Both the position numbers and the translations under genes were made by a program. This document shows, one piece after another, positions 33,725-43,436 of a DNA stretch of 58,743 nt. The notes under the pieces are model-generated. The model was not told the origin of the DNA. It was given only the letters and a program-made list of their open reading frames with translations, and searched no databases. The DNA comes from UBA6244 sp041582875 (GTDB lineage Bacteria; Bacteroidota; Bacteroidia; Bacteroidales; F082): the NCBI GenBank assembly GCA_041582875.1, contig JBFHGX010000007.1, positions 1 through 58,743 on the forward strand, written 5' to 3'. Numbering within the stretch: position 1 is the first letter of the stretch; each line of letters opens with the position of its first letter.

Positions 33725-35338
33725 ATGAGTACAACATTAACAAATTCAGAAAGCTGGAAGGCGCTCGAAAAGCACTTTAACGAAATAAAGGACATAACCC
33801 TAGCTTCGTTGTTTACTGAAAACAAAAATCGAAACATTGAATTCACCATCAAAGATTTAGGCATTTATTTTGATTTTTCGAAACATCGAATAACTGATAC
33901 AACTTTGCAACTACTCTGCACATTACTTAAGGAAAGGGATTTCGATAAAAAGAGACAAGCCATGTTCTCTGGTGAAAAAATTAATATCACTGAAAACAGG
34001 GCTGTACTTCACACGGCTTTGAGAGCTCCGAAAGGATCAACCATTATGGTTGATGGACGTAACGTTGTACCTGACGTACATGATGTTTTTGATAAAATGA
34101 CCGTGTTTTCGGATAAAATTCGCTCGGGTGAATGGAAAGGATTTACCGGTAAACCCATCAAAAACATCATCAACATTGGCATTGGGGGCTCCGATTTAGG
34201 TCCTGTTATGGCCTATGAAGCGCTTCAACATTATAGCAATAGAAACCTGAATTTCAAATTTGTTTCTAATGTTGATGGTAGTGATTTTGCCGAGGCGGTG
34301 GTTGGCTTAAATGCTGACGAAACCTTGTTTATCATTTCTTCCAAAACCTTTACCACACTCGAAACCATGGCCAATGCACGAACTGCACGTAATTGGGCCA
34401 CTCAAAAATTTGGAGACCAGGCCGCTGTAGCCAAGCACTTTGTAGCTGTATCTACCAACGAAAAGAAAGTAACCGAATTTGGTATCGATGCCCAAAATAT
34501 TTTCGGATTTTGGGATTGGGTAGGTGGTCGTTATTCTATGAGTTCAGCCATAGGTTTGAGCACCATGATTGCCATCGGAGCTGAAAACTACCACAAAATG
34601 TTGCAAGGACTGCATGAAATGGATGAACATTTCCGCACCTCTACTCCTGAAAAAAACATCCCTGTTCTTATGGCCTTACTTGGTGTATGGTACAATAATT
34701 TCTTTGGTTGTGAAACACAAGCTGTTTTCCCATACGACAAATACCTGAATCGTTTTCCTGCTTATCTGCAACAACTCACCATGGAAAGCACAGGAAAGCA
34801 CGTGACCCTAAATGGTCAAATAACCAATTACCAAACTGGGGCCATATATTGGGGTGAACCAGGCACCAATGGCCAACACTCCTTTTACCAGCTTATTCAC
34901 CAGGGCACCAAGCTGATTCCTGTTGACTTTATTGGTTTTAAGGAATCATTAAACCACTTACCTCCTCATCAGGATTATTTGATTGCAAATATGATTGCTC
35001 AAGGTGAAGCGCTGGCTTTTGGCAAATCGGCTAAAGAAGTGGCCGCTGAGGGAGTGCAAAAACAAATGGTTCCGCACAAAGTATTCGAAGGAAACCGTCC
35101 CTCCTCTACTTTTTTTCTGGATAAAGTAAGTCCGGAAAACCTGGGGAAATTGGTAGCTATGTACGAACATTGTGTTTTTGTTCAAGGTGTCATTTGGGAT
35201 ATTAATCCCTATGACCAAATGGGGGTTGAACTCGGTAAAGTACTGGCACAGAACATAATTCCTGAATTACAAGATAAAACTAAATCTTTGGATCACGACA
35301 GCTCCACCAATGGGCTAATTGAGTTTTATAGAAATTAA
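33725..35338 (+). CDS. pgi: Glucose-6-phosphate isomerase
   Basis: Pgi interconverts glucose 6-phosphate and fructose 6-phosphate in glycolysis and gluconeogenesis. The 537-residue protein is of normal length with family marks NIGIGGSDLGPVMAYEAL, FIISSKTFTTLETMANA, the sugar-phosphate loop WVGGRYSMSSAIGLSTMI, EPGTNGQHSFYQLIHQG with the catalytic His, and QGVIWDINPYDQMGVELGK with the catalytic Lys near the C terminus. The gene stands alone, after a long untranslated gap and before a histidine-kinase gene. An N-terminal ATG at 33725 matches the usual family start (MSTTLTNSESW). Confidence 0.97.
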   Translation: MSTTLTNSESWKALEKHFNEIKDITLASLFTENKNRNIEFTIKDLGIYFDFSKHRITDTTLQLLCTLLKERDFDKKRQAMFSGEKINITENRAVLHTALRAPKGSTIMVDGRNVVPDVHDVFDKMTVFSDKIRSGEWKGFTGKPIKNIINIGIGGSDLGPVMAYEALQHYSNRNLNFKFVSNVDGSDFAEAVVGLNADETLFIISSKTFTTLETMANARTARNWATQKFGDQAAVAKHFVAVSTNEKKVTEFGIDAQNIFGFWDWVGGRYSMSSAIGLSTMIAIGAENYHKMLQGLHEMDEHFRTSTPEKNIPVLMALLGVWYNNFFGCETQAVFPYDKYLNRFPAYLQQLTMESTGKHVTLNGQITNYQTGAIYWGEPGTNGQHSFYQLIHQGTKLIPVDFIGFKESLNHLPPHQDYLIANMIAQGEALAFGKSAKEVAAEGVQKQMVPHKVFEGNRPSSTFFLDKVSPENLGKLVAMYEHCVFVQGVIWDINPYDQMGVELGKVLAQNIIPELQDKTKSLDHDSSTNGLIEFYRN

Positions 35339-35470
35339 CCAGTCGTAAATCGCTGATAGGTATTCAATTAACACTATCGTAAAACTTACCAAATATTATT
35401 ACAGAGCTTTTTTTTGTGTAACATGTACATACTTTAATTGAGCGATTTTTTCAATAACAGTCGTAGAATA

Positions 35471-37465
35471 ATGGATGATAAAAGGCAACTTCTTCAAGAA
35501 ATATCAAGGCTTAAGTCTCGAATTACTGAACTGGAAAACATCGAAATTGTTTACCAAAAAACGGAAAATGAATTAAGACATAGTGAGGAAAAATTCCGGA
35601 CAATCTTCGAAAATACGGGAACGGCTATGTGTATAATTGAAGAAGATTCAACCATCATTCTGGCCAATGCCAGATTTGCCGACTTAACGGGTTATGCCAT
35701 GGATGAAATCACAGGAAAAATGTCGTGGACCTCATTTGTTGTGAAAGAAGACTTGGCCCGCATGATAGAGCAGCACAAGCTAAGACGATCTGAAAAAACA
35801 AATGCCTTGCGAAGCTACGAATTCCAATTTAAAAATAAACACCATGATATCAGGGACATCCTACTTGTTATTGATGTTATACCCAACACAAAAAGAAGTG
35901 TTGCTTCCTTATCAGATATTACCGATCGAAAACAAGTAGAACAAGAAGCGCGAGAAAGCCGTCAGCGGTTTAAGAGTTTATTTGACCAAGCTGCAGATGG
36001 AATTCTGGTGGGTAACAATACCGGTGAAATCATTGAAGCCAACCAAAGTATCTGTCGATTAACAGGTTATTCTCAAGCGGAATTAATTGGAGCTAACATC
36101 AACATGTTATTCAGAACCTCTGATCTGAAAAACATCCCATTGAGGTACGATTTGGTAAAAAAAGGGGAAAGGGTGCTGATGGAAAGGATCCTATTACGAA
36201 AAGACGGTGCGACACTTCCAGTTGAAATGAACACTAAATTACTGATGGATGGGCGAATGCAGGCTATTTTTAGAGACATTACTATCAGAAAGAAGGCCCA
36301 AAAGGAACTTATAGACGCAAAAGAAAAAGCGGAAGAAAGCGATCAGCTTAAAACGGCCTTTTTGGCGAACATGAGTCATGAAATCCGCACACCCATGAAC
36401 AGCATTTTGGGGTTTACCAACCTTTTATCTGTACCCAACATCAGTATCCAAAAGCACCAAAAATACCTGGAAATCATAAAAAAAAGTGGGCAACGATTGC
36501 TGAATACCGTAAATGATCTCATCGATATTTCACGAATCGAAACAGGACAAATAGAAGTGGTTTTTGGTTCTGTAGACCTCAATGAAGAAATAAAAATATT
36601 GGCTGAAACATTTGAATCTGAGGCCAATACAAAAGGAATTCAATTGAAGGTCGATTATAAAATGGTTGAATTGGAGAGTCAAATAAAAACAGATCGCGCG
36701 AAAGTACATTCAATATTAACCAACCTAATTAAAAATGCAATAAAATATACCAACGCAGGAAGGATCGTAATTGGTTGTGAACGCAAAGAGGAATTTATTG
36801 AGTTTTATATTGAAGATACTGGAATTGGAATTCCTAAAAGCAGACAAAGCGCGATTTTTAATCGGTTTGAACAGGCTGACATTGATGATGTTAAAGCCAT
36901 GGAAGGTTCCGGACTCGGTTTGGCCATTACAAAAGCCTATGTAGAAATGCTAGGTGGTGAAATTTGGGTAGAATCGGAAGAAAAATCAGGCTCTATTTTT
37001 CACTTTACAATCCCTTGGGTTGCTATACAGTTTCAAGAAAATGAACCACAAAGTGAAACAAAAGTCAATCCATCAAACACTATTGTGAAAAAACTCAAAA
37101 TATTGATTGCTGAGGATGATGAAGAAAGCTACCAACACCTATCAATCTTGTTTGAAGAAATTGCAGAGGAGATTATACATACTACCTCAGGAAGAAAAGC
37201 AGTCGATATTTGTCGGGCAAACCCAGACCTGAACCTTATTCTTATGGACATCAAAATGAATGAGTTAAGTGGACATGAAGCTACCCAGGAAATCCGTAAA
37301 TTCAACAAAACCATTCCTATCATTGCTCAAACAGCCTTTGCACTTACCGGTGATCGCGAAAAAGCGATTGCCGCAGGTTGCACCGACTACGTAATTAAAC
37401 CCATCAGAGAACAAGTATTGATGGATATCATTAAAAAACTATTCCAACATAATCTTCACAACTAA
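35471..37465 (+). CDS. PAS-PAS hybrid sensor histidine kinase
   Basis: The product (664 residues from ATG 35471; TTG 35438 would add 11 residues) has no membrane segment, so it senses inside the cell. A short coiled coil (LLQEISRLKSRITELEN) leads to two PAS domains (EEKFRTIFENTGTAMCII; RQRFKSLFDQAADGILVG), then HisKA with FLANMSHEIRTPMNSILG (His-303), the ATPase core (LTNLIKNAIKYTNAGRI, EDTGIGIPKSRQSAIF, GSGLGLAITKAYVEMLGGEI) and a C-terminal receiver with Asp-593 in LILMDIKMNELSG. PAS ligand is unknown. Two NAD(P)-binding proteins follow 10 and 9 nt downstream and are likely cotranscribed. Confidence 0.93.
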   Translation: MDDKRQLLQEISRLKSRITELENIEIVYQKTENELRHSEEKFRTIFENTGTAMCIIEEDSTIILANARFADLTGYAMDEITGKMSWTSFVVKEDLARMIEQHKLRRSEKTNALRSYEFQFKNKHHDIRDILLVIDVIPNTKRSVASLSDITDRKQVEQEARESRQRFKSLFDQAADGILVGNNTGEIIEANQSICRLTGYSQAELIGANINMLFRTSDLKNIPLRYDLVKKGERVLMERILLRKDGATLPVEMNTKLLMDGRMQAIFRDITIRKKAQKELIDAKEKAEESDQLKTAFLANMSHEIRTPMNSILGFTNLLSVPNISIQKHQKYLEIIKKSGQRLLNTVNDLIDISRIETGQIEVVFGSVDLNEEIKILAETFESEANTKGIQLKVDYKMVELESQIKTDRAKVHSILTNLIKNAIKYTNAGRIVIGCERKEEFIEFYIEDTGIGIPKSRQSAIFNRFEQADIDDVKAMEGSGLGLAITKAYVEMLGGEIWVESEEKSGSIFHFTIPWVAIQFQENEPQSETKVNPSNTIVKKLKILIAEDDEESYQHLSILFEEIAEEIIHTTSGRKAVDICRANPDLNLILMDIKMNELSGHEATQEIRKFNKTIPIIAQTAFALTGDREKAIAAGCTDYVIKPIREQVLMDIIKKLFQHNLHN

Positions 37466-37475
37466 ACACAACACT

Positions 37476-38543
37476 ATGGTACAAATTGATAAATCGAAAC
37501 CGGTACTTGTTACAGGAGCAACCGGATATGTTGCCGGATGGCTTGTAAAAAAACTTCTTGACGAAGGGTTGACCGTGCATGCCGCGGTTCGTGACCCTAA
37601 GAACAATAGTAAGCTTGTACATCTTAATAAACTTGCTCATCACGCTAAAGGAACTATAAAATACTTTAAAACCGACTTACTTTCAGAAGGATCCTATGCA
37701 GAAGCCATGCAGGGTTGTGAACTCGTATTTCATACGGCATCACCTTTCACCTCGAATTTTAAGGATCCGCAAAAGGATTTAATCGATCCCGCAGTTAAAG
37801 GAACTAGCAACGTTTTAATCCAAGCTAACCAGACTTCCTCAGTTAAAAGAGTAGTTTTAACCAGCAGTGTTGCAGCCATTTATACCGATGCCATAGAGTG
37901 TACTGCTGCACCAAACGGAATGCTGACTGAAGACATGTGGAATACCACAGCTTCAATCGATTACCAGCCCTATTCCTACTCAAAAACCTTGGCTGAGAAA
38001 AAAGCCTGGGAAATCAATAAAGCGCAAAAGCAGTGGGATTTAATCACCATCAACCCTAGTTTGGTATTAGGACCTGCGCTAAATGCTGGGGCTGTTACCT
38101 CGGAAAGCTATGCTATTTTAAAACAATTGGGCGATGGAAGCATGAAATCAGGAGCTCCTCGATTGGGTATCGGACTGGTTGATGTAAGAGACGTCGCCGA
38201 GGCACATTTTCAAGCAGGATTTAATGCCAATGCCACAGGCAGATATATTACTTCAGCTCATGACACCAACATCCTTGAGATGGCCTTAACATTAGCTCCC
38301 AAATATGGAGCTCAATATCCGATACCTAAAAAAGACTTACCCAAATGGCTGTTGGTTTTGGTTGGCCCGATGGTAAACAAAGCCTTTAGCCGCAAATTCA
38401 TTAAAAACAATGTGAACGTAGATTGGAAGGCCAATAATTCGAAAATAAAACGTGATCTGGGAATAAAATTCAGACCTCTAAAGGAAACCATGGAGGATTC
38501 ATTTCAGGTGTTAATTGATGAAAAACTGATCAAAACCAAATAA
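37476..38543 (+). CDS. NAD(P)-dependent epimerase/reductase (dihydroflavonol reductase-like)
   Basis: The 355-residue protein has an extended short-chain dehydrogenase (Rossmann) fold. The nucleotide loop is VLVTGATGYVAGWLVKKLL (residues 10-28), GCELVFHTASPFTSN follows, KRVVLTSSVAAIYTD carries the catalytic Ser, and PYSYSKTLAEKKAW holds the Tyr and Lys (YxxxK). This order matches the NAD-dependent epimerase/dihydroflavonol-4-reductase or cinnamoyl-aldehyde reductase-like group. The substrate is probably an aldehyde or ketone but cannot be named. It lies 10 nt after the PAS kinase and 9 nt before another Rossmann protein. Confidence 0.87.
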   Translation: MVQIDKSKPVLVTGATGYVAGWLVKKLLDEGLTVHAAVRDPKNNSKLVHLNKLAHHAKGTIKYFKTDLLSEGSYAEAMQGCELVFHTASPFTSNFKDPQKDLIDPAVKGTSNVLIQANQTSSVKRVVLTSSVAAIYTDAIECTAAPNGMLTEDMWNTTASIDYQPYSYSKTLAEKKAWEINKAQKQWDLITINPSLVLGPALNAGAVTSESYAILKQLGDGSMKSGAPRLGIGLVDVRDVAEAHFQAGFNANATGRYITSAHDTNILEMALTLAPKYGAQYPIPKKDLPKWLLVLVGPMVNKAFSRKFIKNNVNVDWKANNSKIKRDLGIKFRPLKETMEDSFQVLIDEKLIKTK

Positions 38544-38552
38544 CCATTGAGG

Positions 38553-39221
38553 ATGAAAGTAATGATTACCGGGGCTACCGGTATGGTAGGCAAAGGTATT
38601 TTACTCGAATGTCTGGATCATGAATCCATCGGCGAAGTCTTGGTTATTGGGAGAAATAAGGTGGGCATCAGCCATCCAAAGCTCAAAGAACTCACCCACA
38701 TTGATTTCAGTGATTTTTCAAAGGTAAGTCAGAAACTTACAGGATATCACGCTTGCTTTTACAGTATGGGAATTAGTGCAGCAGGCCAATCAGAATCGGA
38801 ATACGTACACTTCACCTACGATTATGCTATGGAGTTGGCCAAAACACTCTACGCAATTAATCCCAACATGACATTTAATTATGTTTCGGGGCAAGGAACT
38901 GATTCAACGGAAAAGGGACGCATGATGTGGGCACGCGTAAAAGGCAAAACTGAAAACGACCTCCTTAACATGGGTTTTAAACAGGCCTACATGTTTCGTC
39001 CTGGTGCCATAATCCCCTTAAGGGGAATTAAATCGAAAACGAAGAGTTATCAATTTATGTACGACTATTTCATGTGGCTGGTAAAAGGTATCAAAGCTTT
39101 GGCTCCCAATACAGTGGTCGACACTACACAAATTGGATTGGCCATGATTCATTCGGTAACAAATGGATACAATAGTAACGTTTTGACACCAAAAGACATA
39201 ATCACACTCGCCAAAAGATAA
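38553..39221 (+). CDS. NAD(P)-binding Rossmann protein (epimerase-like)
   Basis: The 222-residue protein from ATG 38553 (a TTG six bases upstream is also possible) begins with the Rossmann loop VMITGATGMVGKGILLECL and carries CFYSMGISAAGQSESEYVHF, MTFNYVSGQGTDSTEKGRMM and KQAYMFRPGAIIPLRG. This corresponds to the short atypical SDR/NmrA-HSCARG-like family of NAD(P)-binding proteins with YxxxK largely absent: the catalytic Tyr-Lys pair is not obvious, so it may be a redox sensor rather than an enzyme. A perfect 10-bp terminator follows. It is the last gene of the kinase-SDR-SDR set. Confidence 0.82.
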   Translation: MKVMITGATGMVGKGILLECLDHESIGEVLVIGRNKVGISHPKLKELTHIDFSDFSKVSQKLTGYHACFYSMGISAAGQSESEYVHFTYDYAMELAKTLYAINPNMTFNYVSGQGTDSTEKGRMMWARVKGKTENDLLNMGFKQAYMFRPGAIIPLRGIKSKTKSYQFMYDYFMWLVKGIKALAPNTVVDTTQIGLAMIHSVTNGYNSNVLTPKDIITLAKR

Positions 39222-39238
39222 CTTACGTTGCCTAAAAC

Positions 39239-39273
39239 AAAAAAGGCCAATCCATAATGGATTGGCCTTTTTT
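39239..39273 (+). terminator. Bidirectional terminator between the SDR gene and gcvT
   Basis: GGCCAATCCA and TGGATTGGCC form a perfect 10-bp stem with a TAA loop, with A-run before and T-run after, so it can end transcription on both strands. Confidence 0.9.
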
Positions 39274-39299
39274 GTTGAGCATTAAGCCCCTGGTGTTTA

Positions 39300-40388
39300 C
39301 TATCCTTTAAAAAAAGGCACTTTTGTTACTATGGCTTTTGAAGCTTTGTTGCGAATTTGAATAAAAATTTCGCTGCCTTCTTTCCAATAAGGTTTGGTAA
39401 TATAAGCCATGCCGATTCCCTTTTTCAACATCGGCGACATGGTTCCGGAAGTTACATGGCCAATATTATTCCCTTCAGCATCTACCACTTCATAGTGGTG
39501 ACGTGGAATCGCGCGATCTTCCATCACAAACCCTTTAAGGCGGTGCTCAACACCGTTATTTTTTTGAGATTCGAAAAGTTCGCGATCGATGAAATCATTA
39601 CCATCTACAAACTTGGTAATCCATCCCAAACCGGCAGCAATGGGTGAGGTGGTATCATCAATGTCGTTTCCATAAAGGTTAAAACCCGATTCCAAACGCA
39701 GGGTATCGCGTGCACCAAGTCCAATGGGCTTAATCCCAAATGATTCACCAGCTTTTAAAACAGCCTGATAAATTTTTACGGCATCCTCATTCTTCATGTA
39801 AATTTCGCAACCACCTGAACCTGTGTAACCTGTTGTGGAAAAAATAATGTCTTTAACACCAGCAAATTCAATCACTTTAAAGGTGTAGTACTCCATATCT
39901 TCAATGGGGGTTTCGGTAAGTGCTTGCATCGCTTTCAAAGCGAGGGGACCCTGAACTGCAATTTGAGAAAAATCATCACTGGCGTTGGTCAACTGAGCTC
40001 CCATGCTATTTTGGCTGCTCACATGAGCAAAATCTTTATCGATATTGGAAGCATTAACCACCAACAAATATTTTTCATCGTTAAACCGATACACCAATAA
40101 GTCGTCAACAATTCCGCCTTTACCATTGGGGAAACAACTATACTGTACTTTACCGTCGAAAAGAGCGGCAACATCATTGGTAGTGACTTTTTGAACCAAT
40201 TCGAATGCCTTAGGTCCTTCCACCCAGAATTCGCCCATATGTGAAACATCAAATACACCAATTTTCTCTCTAACTGTTTCATGTTCAATGTTGATCCCTT
40301 CAAATTGAACAGGCATGTCGAATCCCACGAATTCAACCATTTTTGCACCCATTTCCCGGTGCATGGCATTCAAAGCTGTTTTTTTCAT
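39300..40388 (-). CDS. gcvT: Aminomethyltransferase, glycine cleavage T protein
   Basis: GcvT releases ammonia from the aminomethyl-lipoyl H protein and passes the methylene group to tetrahydrofolate. The 362-residue protein has FVGFDMPVQFEGINIEHE, VFDVSHMGEFWVEG, the folate-binding region YTGSGGCEIYMKNE and IGLGARDTLRLESGFNLYG, with GHVTSGTMSPMLKKGIGMAY near the C terminus. Length is normal. The P-protein gene is about 16.5 kb away and faces the opposite way; no H-protein gene is in the window. A -7 box lies 24 nt upstream of the ATG on the minus strand. Confidence 0.97.
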   Translation of the reverse strand: MKKTALNAMHREMGAKMVEFVGFDMPVQFEGINIEHETVREKIGVFDVSHMGEFWVEGPKAFELVQKVTTNDVAALFDGKVQYSCFPNGKGGIVDDLLVYRFNDEKYLLVVNASNIDKDFAHVSSQNSMGAQLTNASDDFSQIAVQGPLALKAMQALTETPIEDMEYYTFKVIEFAGVKDIIFSTTGYTGSGGCEIYMKNEDAVKIYQAVLKAGESFGIKPIGLGARDTLRLESGFNLYGNDIDDTTSPIAAGLGWITKFVDGNDFIDRELFESQKNNGVEHRLKGFVMEDRAIPRHHYEVVDAEGNNIGHVTSGTMSPMLKKGIGMAYITKPYWKEGSEIFIQIRNKASKAIVTKVPFFKG

Positions 40389-40411
40389 GACAATGTGGTT
40401 AATTTTTTCGG

Positions 40412-40419
40412 CAAAATTA
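40412..40419 (-). promoter_or_regulatory. Putative -7 box of gcvT
   Basis: Minus-strand TAATTTTG fits TAnnTTTG and lies 23 nt before the gcvT ATG. Confidence 0.45.
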
Positions 40420-40626
40420 GTGATTTGATCGAGAACATCCGAAGGTTATTGTGAAAACATTCACAAAAAAAAGCACTAACAACATCAACGCCTTTTTATG
40501 ATTAGCGGAGTTTGCTTCAACGATTGCAACTTACCTCCCCCCTATCCTTGGCTATGACAAAACTTGAGTAGGGCATCATTTTTAATAATCACCATTAAAA
40601 ATGCATCTGCGACAAGGTTATTGGTA

Positions 40627-40634
40627 TAATTTTG
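40627..40634 (+). promoter_or_regulatory. Putative -7 box of mgsA
   Basis: TAATTTTG fits TAnnTTTG and ends 17 nt before the mgsA ATG. Confidence 0.45.
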
Positions 40635-40651
40635 TTTAAAAAAGAATTGAC

Positions 40652-41095
40652 ATGTTAAATTTGAAAAGAATTGCCCTAGTGGCGCACGACAATAGAAAAA
40701 GCGACCTGATCGAATGGGTTAAATTTAATAAAGGAAACCTGACTGATCACGATCTATATTGTACCGGTACTACTGGAAGCTTGGTTGAAAAAGCATTGGG
40801 TGAAGAATATCGTGTAAAACGCCTTAAATCGGGTCCATTGGGTGGTGATCAACAATTGGGGGCCCTCATTGCTGAAGAAAAAATTGACCTGCTCATTTTT
40901 TTCTGGGATCCCATGTCATCACACCCACATGATGTGGATGTAAAAGCATTGCTTCGATTATCGGTATTGTATAATATTCCCACAGCAAGCAACCGATCCA
41001 CCGCAGACTTCATCATTAGTTCTCCACTTTACAACTCCAACTACAAGCGCACGGTTAAAGATTATTCTACTTACCTTAATCGACAGATAGTCTAA
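40652..41095 (+). CDS. mgsA: Methylglyoxal synthase
   Basis: MgsA converts dihydroxyacetone phosphate to methylglyoxal and phosphate, a bypass that relieves sugar-phosphate stress. The 147-residue protein has ALVAHDNRKSDLIEWV, the phosphate loop CTGTTGSLVEKAL, GPLGGDQQLGALIAEEKIDL and FFWDPMSSHPHDVDVKALLR with the catalytic Asp, and IPTASNRSTADFIISSPL. Length is normal. It stands alone with its own likely promoter. With pgi nearby it indicates active sugar-phosphate metabolism. Confidence 0.97.
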   Translation: MLNLKRIALVAHDNRKSDLIEWVKFNKGNLTDHDLYCTGTTGSLVEKALGEEYRVKRLKSGPLGGDQQLGALIAEEKIDLLIFFWDPMSSHPHDVDVKALLRLSVLYNIPTASNRSTADFIISSPLYNSNYKRTVKDYSTYLNRQIV

Positions 41096-41219
41096 ATTGT
41101 TGAATATACTGGTTTTATTTTGAGAAGGTTGGCTATTTCAATAAACATTTTTACCTTTACTGCGCGATTATAAAACAATTCTAATTGACTTCTGTAAGTG
41201 TAAAATAAAACCAACTACC

Positions 41220-43352
41220 ATGAAAAAATCATTCATTTTATTCCTATTTATCAGTATTATTTTGAGCACAGGTTGTATGCAAAAAAATCAACACACCAAC
41301 ATTAAATACCCTATTGCTAAAAAAGTAGATAGCGTGGATGTATATTTTGGTCAAGAAGTGGCCGATCCGTATCGATGGCTCGAAGATGACAATTCAACAG
41401 AAACCGCCGAATGGGTAACCGCCGAAAATGCCATTACCAACGACTATTTGGCCACCATCCCCTTTCGCGAAAATTTACGTAAACGATTGACGGAAATATG
41501 GAATTATCCCAAATATGGAGTACCCTTTAAAAAAGGAGATCACCTGTTTTATTTCAAAAACGATGGCGTTCAAAATCAAAGCGTACTCTACATTCAATCA
41601 GACGTTGACCAACCTGCTGAAACACTCCTCGACCCCAACTTACTTTCAGAAGACGGAACGGTTGCCTTGGCTTCGATGGGAATTAGCAAAAATGGTAAAT
41701 ACTTGGCATACAGTATTGCCAGAGCAGGATCGGACTGGAATGAAATATTTGTCATGGAAATCGAATCACGAAAAGTGCTTAATGACCATATTAAATGGGT
41801 AAAATTTTCCGGCATTTCCTGGAAAGGAGATGGTTTCTATTATTCAGGCTACAATAAACCAAGTGAAGGAGAAGAACTTAAAGGTCAGAACAGATTTCAC
41901 AAGGTGTTTTATCACGCATTGGGAACTCCTCAGGAGGATGACCAATTGATTTATGAAGATAAAGATCAGCCCCTCAGAACATATTATGCCTATACTACCG
42001 AGGATGAAGCCTTTTTAATTCTTGGAGAATCTGAAAGCACTAGTGGAAATAGCCTGTATGCTGCAAAATTAAGCGACAATAAACAACCCGTTTTCACTAA
42101 AATTGCTGATGGATTCGATAATGACTATAATGTAGTAGATAATATTGGTGATAAATTGCTCATCATGACCAACTTTGAAGCTCCTAAGCAAAAACTAGTT
42201 TTAACAAACTATAACAATGCCAATCCTATAAACTGGGAAACCGTAGTACCAGAAAAAGAACATGTATTACAAGGAGCTGGCTTGGTTGGCAATGAACTGT
42301 TTGTTCAATACCTAGAAGACGCTAAAAGCAAAGCCTTTTTTTATTCGATTGACGGAACGCTTTTGCATGAAATGGAATTACCAGCTTTGGGCACATTAAG
42401 TGGTTTTAATGGTGAAAAAGGAAAATCAACTGCTTATTATGGATTTACCTCGTTCACTTTCCCCTCAAGTGTTTATCAGTACGATATAAACACCAAAGAA
42501 TCAACATTGATTCACACTTCTGAGGTTGATTTCGATCCGAGTCTTTATCAAACTGAACAGGTTTTCTTCAGTAGTAAGGATGGTACCCGTGTGCCCATGT
42601 TTATTGTTCACAAGAAAAACCTCAACATGAACAACGACAACCCTGTATTGCTATACGGATATGGAGGATTTAACATTAGTCTTACTCCATCGTTCAGTGT
42701 GAGCAGAGCGTCGTTTCTAGAACAAGGAGGTGTATTCGTAATGGTTAACCTCCGCGGAGGTGGTGAATATGGTGAAGAATGGCACAAACAAGGCACCTTG
42801 ATGAATAAGCAAAATGTTTTTGATGATTTTATCTATGCCGCCAAATACCTCATCGCTAATAAATACACTTGCCCTGAGAAGCTTGCCATTGCAGGTGGGT
42901 CAAACGGAGGATTACTTATAGGAGCAGTAATGACTCAGGAACCCGATTTATTTAAAGTGGCCATTCCGATGGTTGGGGTTTTAGATATGCTTCGTTATCA
43001 CAACTTTACCATTGGCTGGGCATGGGCATCTGATTATGGAAGAAGCGACGACAATGAAGAAATGTTCAAGTATTTATATAGCTATTCACCTCTTCACAAC
43101 ATCAAAACTGGAGTAAGTTATCCAGCCACCATGGCCATTACTGCCGACCATGACGATCGCGTAGTACCTGCACACACCTTTAAATTTATGGCTACCTTAC
43201 AGGCAAAAGATGGTGGAAAGAATCCAATTCTGGTACGCATCGAAACCAAGGCTGGTCATGGCGCAGGCAAACCTACTTCCAAACAAATTGATGAGGCCAC
43301 TGATATGTACAGTTTCATCATGTACAACCTGGGAATGAAGCCTATCTACTAG
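41220..43352 (+). CDS. Prolyl oligopeptidase family lipoprotein
   Basis: The 710-residue serine peptidase (S9) has a lipoprotein leader (FILFLFISIILSTGC with Cys-19), so it is tethered to a membrane. After a seven-bladed propeller region, the catalytic domain holds IAGGSNGGLLIGAVM (Ser-561), ADHDDRVVPAHTFK (Asp near residue 645) and KAGHGAGKPTSKQ (His-680), the full triad. Upstream VADPYRWLEDD is the usual start of the S9A family. It cleaves short peptides after proline, most likely in the periplasm. Length is normal. The gene stands alone and precedes the PiT gene by 84 nt. Confidence 0.93.
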   Translation: MKKSFILFLFISIILSTGCMQKNQHTNIKYPIAKKVDSVDVYFGQEVADPYRWLEDDNSTETAEWVTAENAITNDYLATIPFRENLRKRLTEIWNYPKYGVPFKKGDHLFYFKNDGVQNQSVLYIQSDVDQPAETLLDPNLLSEDGTVALASMGISKNGKYLAYSIARAGSDWNEIFVMEIESRKVLNDHIKWVKFSGISWKGDGFYYSGYNKPSEGEELKGQNRFHKVFYHALGTPQEDDQLIYEDKDQPLRTYYAYTTEDEAFLILGESESTSGNSLYAAKLSDNKQPVFTKIADGFDNDYNVVDNIGDKLLIMTNFEAPKQKLVLTNYNNANPINWETVVPEKEHVLQGAGLVGNELFVQYLEDAKSKAFFYSIDGTLLHEMELPALGTLSGFNGEKGKSTAYYGFTSFTFPSSVYQYDINTKESTLIHTSEVDFDPSLYQTEQVFFSSKDGTRVPMFIVHKKNLNMNNDNPVLLYGYGGFNISLTPSFSVSRASFLEQGGVFVMVNLRGGGEYGEEWHKQGTLMNKQNVFDDFIYAAKYLIANKYTCPEKLAIAGGSNGGLLIGAVMTQEPDLFKVAIPMVGVLDMLRYHNFTIGWAWASDYGRSDDNEEMFKYLYSYSPLHNIKTGVSYPATMAITADHDDRVVPAHTFKFMATLQAKDGGKNPILVRIETKAGHGAGKPTSKQIDEATDMYSFIMYNLGMKPIY

Positions 43353-43436
43353 TAACTTAACGATTTCTTAACATACAAATGTTTAGTAGGCTATTAAAAT
43401 AAATAATCTTGCAACTTATTTCGAAAAGGATCGACT

